The notes beneath the pieces were generated by a model. That model had not been told where the DNA came from. It worked only from the letters and a program-made list of their open reading frames with translations, and did not search any database. Below, piece by piece: positions 1-7,267 of a stretch of 64,000 nucleotides of DNA (positions within the stretch are counted from its first letter, which is position 1; the number at the start of each line of letters is the position of its first letter). The stretch lies in contig LGRX02028717.1 in assembly GCA_001247695.2 (NCBI GenBank), positions 1-64,000 of the forward strand. Direction: 5' to 3'. The stretch comes from Cymbomonas tetramitiformis (taxonomy: Eukaryota > Chlorophyta > Pyramimonadophyceae > Pyramimonadales > Pyramimonadaceae). A program made the translations under genes and the position numbers.

Positions 1-377
1 CACCGCACCGCACCGCACCGCTGTACACCGCCTCTGTTTGTATTCTTTCACTGCACTGATTGTATTCTTTGTATAAATACAAAATATAAACGAACGATGA
101 GACGATCGAACGATCAGATTTCAGATGGCATACAGGCCTAGTGGAGATCTCAAAATTGAGATCGACCAAGTCTAGTAACTTATTACATACAATTCCATAC
201 AAGTAGTCAAGTACTAAATGAATTTTATATACTCAACGCTCTGATCATCTCGATCTGAGACACTGAGTCCCGTCCTTAAATCTGGTTTGGGTAAAATGAA
301 AATTCGTCGCGTCGCGTAACTTTTGATCGCAGCGATTTGATTGGTTGGAAAACTGTAAAGCGCTACGCAAAAGTTAC

Positions 378-478
378 GCAAGAGCGTCGCGTCGCGGAGA
401 TGTTGGGCCAAAGATCTTTTGCGTAGCATGCTACGCAGAGATAATTTGTCCAACATTTACGCGACGCGACGCTCTTGC
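378..478. repeat. nested palindrome
   Basis: A 19-base arm at 378-396 (GCAAGAGCGTCGCGTCGCG) is the exact reverse complement of 460-478. The spacer contains a perfect 18-base palindrome at 420-437 (TGCGTAGCATGCTACGCA). The whole block could fold into a long GC-rich cruciform. It is probably a MITE-like or repeat-derived structure. Confidence 0.6.
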
Positions 479-977
479 GTCGCGTTTTTTGGTTCCACGT
501 AGGCAAAAATTGAAAACTGTTAGTCAGATCAAATCGGAGATAAAATAAATGGACGCTTCTTGGATATGCGACGCAAGTGTACGCTCCACGTAGGCAATGC
601 GACACTTTGTAGGTCAAACGTTTGACCTAATTAACATTGTGAAAACCTAGTGCAGCAGGGTAGATTAGTGAAGAAATTGAAGTATTCGCGATATATTAGA
701 AGGAAATAATGTTTACTAGAAGGTATCATGAACGATAGGAAGCATCCCCGCACATATTCGGTGACTGGAAGCAGATCTCGATCTTCTCCGCTTCGTGTGG
801 CGGAAGCGGGAATGGCGGAAGCGGGAAACCGCATCCGCAAAACGGCATTCCCTTCGGTATCCCGCCGAAGGGAAAGCTAAAAAATACTAATAGCAACAAC
901 TGAAACATATTTTCAACGTTATATGTGCGCATCTGTGTTTCATTTGGTCATTTGGTTCACCCGCTTCGAGCCCCGCG

Positions 978-1275
978 GCGGAAACGTGGACGCGGTTGAC
1001 ATCCGCGTTTCCGCTAAAGGTGACAGTGCACTGTCAGATGCTCAGAATTGATTTCGTTTGTTCATATGATATGCATGATATGTTCATGCTGTGCAGTATG
1101 AGTCGCTGCTGGGCGTGAGTCGAGATTGTTGGCTCGAATCACGCCCATTACCCCCCCTCACAAGAGTCGTCCAGCATCCAGAATCCTGGACGAATCTTGC
1201 GCGCAAAAAAAACATGTTGTTCCTAACACTTATTAGAATTCATATGCAAAGTAATGCTGTGTTTGGTACACGTTA
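978..1275 (+). repeat. structured dispersed repeat, copy 1
   Basis: This roughly 300-bp block is homologous to 48685-48985. It starts with a GCGGAAACG...CGTTTCCGC hairpin, then a perfect palindrome GACAGTGCACTGTC. A stem at about 1115-1149 pairs GGCGTGAGTCGAG with CTCGAATCACGCC, and a CGTCCAG/CTGGACG stem follows. Arms are better conserved than loops between the two copies. It may be a MITE, a SINE-like element or a structured RNA. Confidence 0.6.
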
Positions 1276-1580
1276 GCATCCCGAAAACAACAGCCGTTGG
1301 ATAGCGACTTACGGGGCACTGTCAATTTCAACACTGCATTCACGTTTAAGCTTGCGTGCAATTGTTTTGCCGTTGCCACGACGACACCATCCAGACGCCA
1401 CGTAGACGATAAATGTCGTGCACACCGTCGCAGTGTCACGCCGATTTCTTCATCCTTAAATCTGGTCAGACGCGACGCGACGCGACGGCCGTAATCTCCA
1501 AACCAGATTTAAGGACGGGCCTGAGGAACGCCGGTTTTTCCTCCAACTGCGTGTTTGCGAGTCCAAAACTTGTGCTTCCA

Positions 1581-1594
1581 TTCGATTGTTCGAT
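1581..1594 (+). repeat. candidate attL / target-site duplication
   Basis: TTCGATTGTTCGAT occurs here directly against the left terminal inverted repeat. It recurs in the same orientation at 26007-26020, just outside the right one. Direct repeats of this length at both ends fit attL/attR left by a tyrosine recombinase such as the one at 20523-21956. The right copy is separated from the terminal repeat by about 9 extra bases. Confidence 0.5.
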
Positions 1595-1872
1595 ACTGTA
1601 CTCTATAGTTTGGCTATCATTGGCTATCATTGACTAACTTTGGCTATCTGATTTGAAATTATGACAGCCCTGTCATCGGGGGGTCTGTGGGGGTGTCTAG
1701 GGGTCACAAAAATTAAATTTTGCCGATTTCATCGCCGGTGGGGGTCCCCTTCGTCGACCCCCCCAAATTTCAGTAGGTTTAGGGTTTAGGTTCTGGGTTT
1801 AGGGTTTAGGTTCGAGAAATTACGTGAGAATTACGTCAGAAATCGTAATTTAGTTCAAATGCGTAATAAAAT

Positions 1873-2000
1873 AGGGTAATGGGTATGGGGTAATGGGCAT
1901 TTCTAAAAAAAAAATTAAAATGCTATAAGTTTTTTTACAAAAATACTTTTCTTCCTTTGAAATACTTTTCTAAACAACCCATTACCCACTACCCCTTACT
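1873..2000. repeat. PLV hairpin repeat, copy L1
   Basis: The block runs from GGGTAATGGG...ATGGGCATTT through an AT-rich core containing AAATACTTTTCTTCC to AACAACCCATTACCC. Its ends are inverted, so it can fold back. It is one of eight related copies in this element. Confidence 0.75.
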
Positions 2001-2220
2001 TTTTATATAAATAAATATATATATAAAGTTAAATAATTTTATGTTAATCTCTCATATTCCCCCATATTCCCTCATATTCCCTCATATCAAAATTTGCCGA
2101 TTTAATCGACGATGCGGGGGGTCCCCTACGTTGACCCCCCAAAATTTCAGCAGGTTAAATCGCGGGAATAGCATCGTCTCGGTCATCTCGGTAAAAATGC
2201 GTATTTAAGAATAAACGAAT

Positions 2221-2351
2221 AGGGTACCGGGTAGTAGGGTAACGGGCATTTTTAAAAACATTTTCTATTTCATAAAATTTATTCTACAAAAATACTTTTC
2301 TTCCTTTGAAATACTTTTTAAAACAACCCATTACCCTACTACTCATTACCT
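2221..2351. repeat. PLV hairpin repeat, copy L2
   Basis: Same architecture as L1: GGTAACGGGCATTT at one end, AACAACCCATTACC at the other, and the shared AAATACTTTTCTTCC core. This version is closest to internal copy I1 (9246-9370) and right copy R1. Confidence 0.75.
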
Positions 2352-2424
2352 TTTATTTAAATAAATAAATGTTAATTTATGTTATTCTCTCACATTCTCT
2401 CACATTCTCTCATATCCTTTTTTT

Positions 2425-2436
2425 AACTTTAAGACG
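2425..2436 (+). promoter_or_regulatory. early-type promoter motif (AACTTTAAGAC)
   Basis: TTTTTTTAACTTTAAGAC sits at the inner edge of the left terminal repeat, 48 bases upstream of the ATG at 2473. The same motif precedes the genes at 3127, 12481 and 19564 (minus). Its role as a promoter is inferred from recurrence and fixed spacing. Confidence 0.55.
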
Positions 2437-2472
2437 AGCTCTTAATTAAGTAGAATTTAAAATAAATCAAAT

Positions 2473-3114
2473 ATGTCTACTCAAATCAATCTTTTCTTTT
2501 CGCTACCTATTGAAATTCAAAGCAAAATATATAATTACAAAATTTATTTTGAATTTAATGATTTAAGCGATTATTATTTTGAACTCATAGAGGAATATAA
2601 AATACTTAATCCTAACAAATTGTTGATGTGGGACATAAGTCAATTTCTATTTTACAACATTTTTGAGCTATTTTTTGACGATTTACTTGAAAGAAATATT
2701 GATAGAGGGTTTGAGCTTATTGAAGAAATTGTAGAAGATAATATCTTGGAATTTTTTTGGGATGTGTATGAAGTGGATAGAGCGGATGAAGAAATTGAAT
2801 TTGAAATACTTGAAAATGTATTATACAAAATCTCCGCAAAAGAGTATTTTAGTATGCGAGCAAATATTTTACGACTCTATAATGAAGAGGATGAAGAGGA
2901 TACACGCTTTGCTAACAACTTTAGAGATTGTCCGAAAGACATATTTAAGCATTATATGTGTATAGAAATACTTGACAACTTACTTCCATTTATTTTAAAC
3001 GGAGACATATATATGAACAAATATGAACAATGTAAATCGTCCATTAAATGCTTAAAAAGAATGACAAATTTTAACTTTAACTTTAAGACATACCATTCAA
3101 TGAGCATAACTTGA
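2473..3114 (+). CDS. F-box-like hypothetical protein
   Basis: This 213-residue acidic protein is not recognised as a whole. Residues about 9-22 (SLPIEIQSKIYNYK) resemble the start of an F-box, the segment that recruits Skp1/cullin ubiquitin ligases. The rest is rich in aromatic and acidic residues, with no obvious substrate-binding repeats. It is the first gene inside the left terminal repeat and carries the AACTTTAAGAC motif 48 bases upstream, like three other non-structural genes. A host-interaction role is inferred only. A second F-box-like protein sits at 19175-19564. Confidence 0.65.
   Translation: MSTQINLFFSLPIEIQSKIYNYKIYFEFNDLSDYYFELIEEYKILNPNKLLMWDISQFLFYNIFELFFDDLLERNIDRGFELIEEIVEDNILEFFWDVYEVDRADEEIEFEILENVLYKISAKEYFSMRANILRLYNEEDEEDTRFANNFRDCPKDIFKHYMCIEILDNLLPFILNGDIYMNKYEQCKSSIKCLKRMTNFNFNFKTYHSMSIT
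3079..3090 (+). promoter_or_regulatory. early-type promoter motif AACTTTAAGACATA
   Basis: The motif lies inside the last codons of the preceding gene, 48 bases before the ATG at 3127, exactly the spacing seen at 2473. It is followed by GCATAACTTGAA, resembling the TATACTTGAA that follows the motif at 12381 and 19661. Confidence 0.6.
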
Positions 3115-3126
3115 AACAAATCAAGT

Positions 3127-3429
3127 ATGGAATCCGAGCGAGACATTGAAAATAAATATGCAAAACAATTGTATGTTTGGCGAAGAGGCATTTTGGGCTT
3201 AAAAGGAGGTGTAAAACCACCAAACGAAGTAATAGAGTATTTAAATAAAGAAATTCCTGATTGGCAAGAATATGATTGTGGTTTTAAAAATGAAAAAAGA
3301 GTGTGTGCCAATCATTGTAGCAATGTCAATGTTGAAGTTAAATGTTGTGCAAAATGCAAAAAGATATATTATTGTTCGAGAGAGTGTCAAAAAATGGATT
3401 ATAAAAGACACAAGTTAGAGTGTAACTAA
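3127..3429 (+). CDS. MYND zinc finger protein
   Basis: This 100-residue protein ends in a MYND-type zinc finger. Cys60 and Cys64 are followed by Cys74-x2-Cys77, Cys83-x3-Cys87, His95 and Cys99. MYND fingers bind proline-rich partners and are typical of eukaryotic transcriptional co-repressors and SMYD enzymes. The N-terminal 55 residues are unrecognised. Starting 12 bases after the previous gene with its own promoter-like motif, it appears co-regulated with that gene. A role in host transcription or signalling is inferred. Confidence 0.75.
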   Translation: MESERDIENKYAKQLYVWRRGILGLKGGVKPPNEVIEYLNKEIPDWQEYDCGFKNEKRVCANHCSNVNVEVKCCAKCKKIYYCSRECQKMDYKRHKLECN

Positions 3430-3436
3430 TTTGAAA

Positions 3437-3610
3437 TTACACATTTGTTGCCAATTCCGATTCACTAATTAATTCTCTTTGGCATTTCCAACACGGGGTT
3501 TCGATATATTTGCAACGACTCATTCGTATGCCACCGAAGATTGCCGCAATTATCATTACTAACACATTTCCGAACGCTTGTAAATCGCAAGAATTATTGA
3601 AAATATCCAT
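3437..3610 (-). CDS. small membrane protein, 57 aa
   Basis: This short minus-strand frame encodes 57 residues. A hydrophobic segment at about 12-28 (AFGNVLVMIIAAIFGG) is long enough for one membrane span. After it come Cys33, Cys40 and Cys43, with the motif PCWKC, suggesting a metal-binding or disulfide tail. It fits the gap between the MYND gene and the next minus-strand genes with no overlap. Small single-span proteins are common in this virus class, but no specific family is assigned. Confidence 0.6.
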   Translation of the reverse strand: MDIFNNSCDLQAFGNVLVMIIAAIFGGIRMSRCKYIETPCWKCQRELISESELATNV

Positions 3611-3622
3611 ATATCTTATAAG

Positions 3623-3724
3623 CTAGATATGTTTTGAACGCTTCCTATACAAGGGTTTATAATACAATGCATTTTTCTTCAAGCTTTTAGCCCTCTTTTG
3701 CTTACCCTTACACGAGCACTTCAT
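3623..3724 (-). CDS. tiny basic peptide, 33 aa
   Basis: The frame encodes 33 residues, about 13 of them Lys or Arg, starting MKCSCKGKQKRAK. It lies 12 bases upstream of the small membrane protein gene on the same strand and 16 bases after the stop of 3741-4016, so it fits an all-minus cluster. The composition suggests nucleic-acid binding or packaging, but the frame is short enough to be chance. Confidence 0.4.
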   Translation of the reverse strand: MKCSCKGKQKRAKSLKKNALYYKPLYRKRSKHI

Positions 3725-3740
3725 TTACTAGTATATTATC

Positions 3741-4016
3741 TTATAATAGATTATTTTTTCCTCGTATTCTATTTGAAATTTGTTTTTGTTTTCTCAAATA
3801 ACTTCGTGACTCGAGGGAATATATTGTCTTCGCAATCGCTCGTGATTGTCCATCCGGCAACAAATCATATTGTGGTCGTATAGGTGCTTTTGTGTTGTTT
3901 ATGCTAGGCAATTTTAGTTTAGATGGAGACCTATTGACAATTTTAGTAGTTTTCCCTTTTTGATACTCATTTGCGCACGAGCGAAGTTTCGCTATCCATT
4001 CCTTTCGGGTGCCCAT
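3741..4016 (-). CDS. conserved-looking small basic protein
   Basis: This is a 91-residue protein starting MGTRKEWIAKLRSCANEYQ with many Lys and Arg. No domain is recognised. It is divergently transcribed from the gene at 4065, sharing a short AT-rich promoter region with TATATAATA elements. Size, basic charge and position beside structural genes would suit a virion or DNA-associated protein, but this is inference. Confidence 0.55.
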   Translation of the reverse strand: MGTRKEWIAKLRSCANEYQKGKTTKIVNRSPSKLKLPSINNTKAPIRPQYDLLPDGQSRAIAKTIYSLESRSYLRKQKQISNRIRGKNNLL

Positions 4017-4064
4017 TTTAATGTTATATAATATGTTATGCTATATATTAATAATACAAATCAT

Positions 4065-4598
4065 ATGCTACGTTCAACTTTAACTAAACGTAAAAACGCG
4101 GCTTTATGTAGGCAAATGGAAGCAAATGCTCTTGGAATAACACCTATAAGTCATGAAAAATTACTAAAACAAACACAAAAATTTGCACAAAAATCTGGGG
4201 GATATGCACCTTCGGTCCCGAATTTCGATGACGGAATACTAATCAACGGCAAACCGATTATAGATTACACCGAACCCAAGTTCAACCCGCTATTAGAAAA
4301 CAATAAACATTTTGTGTTAAATAAGATTGACAATATGACGCCAATTGAGAGGCGAGCATTATTTGAAGAATTTAAAAGTAAAGCGGAAATCGAAAATTTA
4401 AAAGTCATTTCAAAAACAATAACTTCACCATCGGAAGGAATAAGTTGGCTCAATCGGCACAACTTGATGGACGAGTTTAAGTCATTTCTCCGAAATGAAT
4501 CTGATGGTGCGACCTTTAATACACCCACCAAAACTCGACAAGCAAAGTCAACCACAGCCATTCCGACGATGAGAGATAAACGGGGCAACTCGCATTAA
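4065..4598 (+). CDS. hypothetical protein, possible virion component
   Basis: This is a 177-residue protein of unknown function, starting MLRSTLTKRKNAALCRQ. An in-frame ATG at 4038 would add nine residues. I prefer 4065 because it follows TATATTAATAATA, the late-type upstream sequence seen at other structural genes. The body is polar without membrane segments. It heads a plus-strand run (4065-9232) ending in the lipase-like and fibre genes. Confidence 0.6.
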   Translation: MLRSTLTKRKNAALCRQMEANALGITPISHEKLLKQTQKFAQKSGGYAPSVPNFDDGILINGKPIIDYTEPKFNPLLENNKHFVLNKIDNMTPIERRALFEEFKSKAEIENLKVISKTITSPSEGISWLNRHNLMDEFKSFLRNESDGATFNTPTKTRQAKSTTAIPTMRDKRGNSH

Positions 4599-4612
4599 AC
4601 GATGAACAGCAA

Positions 4613-4936
4613 ATGAATAAATTGTATTCATTTGCATCTCGTCACACGGACCATTTAACACAAGGTCACATTCGTCTACGACACCCAATTGTCTCGGCAT
4701 ACGCTCTCCCCGAAACTTCGACATTTGCGGACGATCCCCAATTTACCGAGTTTCTAAAATCGGAAGCGATGTTAAATAGAGCGATGCCCGAGAGACGTTA
4801 TCAAATGAAACCAATGAGTAGTGGCGCCGTTAACTATCCTTCGGTATCCACATTTACTCCTCCAAGCGGCGGTTATCCATCATCGTCCACAGGTCCTTCC
4901 GGAAATTCGTCGGTGTATACTTTTAAAACTCCCTAA
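4613..4936 (+). CDS. hypothetical protein with Pro/Ser/Gly-rich tail
   Basis: This 107-residue protein begins 14 bases after the previous stop. The first 60 residues are mixed. The last 35 are low-complexity Ser, Thr, Pro and Gly (for example PPSGGYPSSSTGPSG), typical of flexible linkers in virion proteins. No domain is recognised. Confidence 0.55.
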   Translation: MNKLYSFASRHTDHLTQGHIRLRHPIVSAYALPETSTFADDPQFTEFLKSEAMLNRAMPERRYQMKPMSSGAVNYPSVSTFTPPSGGYPSSSTGPSGNSSVYTFKTP

Positions 4937-4967
4937 ATATATATATATATATTGAAAGTATATAATA

Positions 4968-6545
4968 ATGACAAGTTGTTTTGAAAATCCCGACCAAAAT
5001 AAATGCCAAAAACCATTTGGTGCTTTCAACTATAGAACATTAGACAACACATTTGTGTCTAAACCGAAAAGAACGGCAACAAATGATGAAGTTGCAAATC
5101 AAAAACCCAAAACCCTCGTTATCAAAAACAAAGGCAAAAATGTTCTAACCAAGCCCGGAATCACTAATAAGCCAAAATATGACATAGATACCTTAAAGCC
5201 GACAACCTCGACAAGTTTGAGTAAAGTAGATAAAGCTCATAATCGATTTCTAAAAACAAAATACGGCAAATTGCTTGAAGAAATGACAAAAGAAACCTCG
5301 TTAGGTCAACGTATAATAGGCAAAAACACTATCACTAAAGATGACGAGAGGATGGCTCAGATGGCTAGAGCGAGTGAGCTTTCGTATGCATATGCATTTA
5401 AGAAGGAAAGCCCACAACGTTTTCAAAATGCAATGTTGGATTTGCCGAGTTACGACTTGGATAAAGACTTGTCGGATAGAAATGCAATTGTTTTAAAACA
5501 CAAGTTAAGAGATGAAGTTATTATTGCACAACGAGGAAGTGATGTGTCGGGTTTAAAAGATGCCGATGTCTTAATTAGTGACCCACAACGTATCCCGTTA
5601 GCATACGAGGATTGGTTCGATGTGAATCTAAAAACTCTTATCGGAAAACAACGAGAAACGGGTAGATATAAGCAAGCTGAGAGTCGTTTAATAGATGTAT
5701 TAAATGCATATCCAACTAGCAATGTGGCGTTAACGGGGCATAGCTTAGGCGGTGGTGTACAAAATTATCTAATGGAAAAATATGCATCTAAAGAATCTAG
5801 AATAAAAGAGGCTCATTTATTCAATCCCGCAATAAACCCATTTCAAAAACCTGTGGGTAACGTTCCAAATGATAGAATTCATAACATATACGGCGTCGAA
5901 GGTGACTTGGTATCAATGGGCGCAAGACGTTTAAAGCACAAGGATGCTACATATGATGTCAAATATGTCTTACCTAAACCAAGCACGGAAAGTGAAATAA
6001 GCGAACTACACGATATCAACCAATTCTATACTCCCAAAAAGATAGAATCGGAAAGGGTATCGCCATTAAGAGCTCGCCTCGGCTTGGCAAGAATCGCATC
6101 AAAATCCTTAGATGCGGGTCTTTATGGATTAGCGGTGTATGATGCCTACTATTCAGCCAAAGAAGATGAAGGTCCGCAAGATTATGCAAATCGTGTCTCG
6201 GAAGATTTGAATCCCGATATCTTAGCAAATATAGACCCAGATTTTAGGTATACATCGAAGAATGCGCCCGATGAGCTTCAAGGTTTTGCAAATTGGTTGT
6301 TTTACATTCCACGCAACAAAGACAAAAAGAGGCAACGAGCATTTGAGGATAGACATTGGCATTCAAATTATGATTACCAAAAGCAAGGAATTCGTAAAGA
6401 TGAATCTGACGATAACGTAATTTATGTACACGGCGTCAAATTTGCGAATTCGTCAAAAACGCCAATACCTGCAAAAAATTCGCAACGGCAACAAACAAAT
6501 ATACCTCGAACACGACAAATGGAGCAAATTCCTAATATGGTTTGA
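4968..6545 (+). CDS. class 3 lipase-like protein
   Basis: This 525-residue protein has a central alpha/beta-hydrolase domain of the fungal (class 3) lipase type. The nucleophile elbow GHSLGG is at residues 257-262 with Ser259. Plausible acid and base residues follow at Asp313 (EGDLVS) and His348 (LHDINQFY). RGSDVSGLKDADVLI at about 189-203 matches the strand and oxyanion region before the elbow. N- and C-terminal extensions are unrecognised and no signal peptide is evident. In a virion such an enzyme could act on host membrane lipids during entry or exit. It sits between small unknowns and the fibre genes. Confidence 0.8.
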   Translation: MTSCFENPDQNKCQKPFGAFNYRTLDNTFVSKPKRTATNDEVANQKPKTLVIKNKGKNVLTKPGITNKPKYDIDTLKPTTSTSLSKVDKAHNRFLKTKYGKLLEEMTKETSLGQRIIGKNTITKDDERMAQMARASELSYAYAFKKESPQRFQNAMLDLPSYDLDKDLSDRNAIVLKHKLRDEVIIAQRGSDVSGLKDADVLISDPQRIPLAYEDWFDVNLKTLIGKQRETGRYKQAESRLIDVLNAYPTSNVALTGHSLGGGVQNYLMEKYASKESRIKEAHLFNPAINPFQKPVGNVPNDRIHNIYGVEGDLVSMGARRLKHKDATYDVKYVLPKPSTESEISELHDINQFYTPKKIESERVSPLRARLGLARIASKSLDAGLYGLAVYDAYYSAKEDEGPQDYANRVSEDLNPDILANIDPDFRYTSKNAPDELQGFANWLFYIPRNKDKKRQRAFEDRHWHSNYDYQKQGIRKDESDDNVIYVHGVKFANSSKTPIPAKNSQRQQTNIPRTRQMEQIPNMV

Positions 6546-6588
6546 TGAATGCATATATTATATTCTCTATATATTATAATAATTATAG

Positions 6589-7230
6589 ATGTCAGCCTTT
6601 TCGCTTGGAAGTACATCGATTGTTAGCGATGACCTCATTTGCAAAAACTTACAATGTACGACGTTTAATGGTGGTCCACCACCTTCGGGTGGCGGAGGAA
6701 CTAGTTTGTGGATTCAGGGCGATGAAGAAGTAATTAATACAAATAATGGTGAAAATGGCGTGCTTATTGAAGGTTTTTTAACAGTAAGTAAGCTTTGCAA
6801 CTTTCAAAGTAATATCATTTTACGAGCACTAAACTTTCCTTCTCCACCTACAATTTCTATTACTACTGATTTAATAACAGATCCACAATCATATCTTTTG
6901 AAATATACAAATATTGCAAATCCTGATGCCGGTATAAAAGCCAATAATGATGTTATATTAGCTGTCGATGGTCGTTGGTTTTGTCAAAAAATTGCAGCGG
7001 AGAATGATTCTGATGACACCGATGATAATAGAAAATACGTAGCATCGAGTCTCAATCCTTTACGCACCAAGGGTAGTTGCACCATTGCAAAAAAACTGTA
7101 TATAGGGCAAGGCTTGTTTGTAAATCCAGCTAGTATGCCGCTTGAAGCTGCCGCAGCCGTTGGACAGTTTTATATAGAAGAAGACACACCCGGTGGTGGT
7201 AATTGGACTGTGAAATACAAAAAGACTTAG
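6589..7230 (+). CDS. fibre-like protein, short form
   Basis: This 213-residue protein begins MSAFSLGS, almost the same as the next gene (MSTFSLGE), and both continue with a similar beta-rich stretch. A Gly/Pro-rich hinge (GGPPPSGGGG, about 27-36) follows, then a domain without recognised motifs. The shared N-terminus suggests both attach to the same site on the capsid, as with fibres or spikes. An AT-rich TATATTATAATAATTATAG precedes the start. Function is inferred from pairing and composition. Confidence 0.6.
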   Translation: MSAFSLGSTSIVSDDLICKNLQCTTFNGGPPPSGGGGTSLWIQGDEEVINTNNGENGVLIEGFLTVSKLCNFQSNIILRALNFPSPPTISITTDLITDPQSYLLKYTNIANPDAGIKANNDVILAVDGRWFCQKIAAENDSDDTDDNRKYVASSLNPLRTKGSCTIAKKLYIGQGLFVNPASMPLEAAAAVGQFYIEEDTPGGGNWTVKYKKT

Positions 7231-7267
7231 CCCGATATAAAAAATCTTAAGTTTATAATATATAACA

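Larger units (their letters stand above)
269..1519. repeat. segment bounded by perfect 22-bp inverted repeats
   Basis: Bases 269-290 and 1498-1519 are perfect reverse complements (CCCGTCCTTAAATC... on the left). They could be the ends of a decayed 1.25-kb transposon or two opposed copies of a shorter repeat. A third, truncated copy of the CCTTAAATCTGGT core lies at about 1452-1465. No transposase is present between them. Confidence 0.45.
1..1593. other. gene-free host flank left of the provirus
   Basis: No credible gene is visible. The stretch begins with CACCG pentamer repeats and holds nested GC-rich palindromes (378-478), GCGGAAGCGGGAA-type repeats near 790-870, one copy of a structured dispersed repeat (978-1275) and a pair of 22-base inverted repeats (269-290 and 1498-1519). 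Short open frames here overlap on both strands and have no recognisable protein features. Confidence 0.6.
1594..2431 (+). repeat. left terminal inverted repeat of the provirus
   Basis: This matches the reverse complement of 24791-25997 nearly base for base. It begins with repeated TTGGCTATCA motifs, then TTTAGGG-like telomere-type motifs at 1775-1813. Palindromic GGGGGTC...GACCCCC blocks occur near 1737-1766 and 2117-2144, with two hairpin repeats and short CTCATATTCC / CTCACATTCT tandem runs. It lacks the extra 380-bp unit found on the right. Its inner edge carries the promoter-like motif used by the first gene. Confidence 0.85.
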
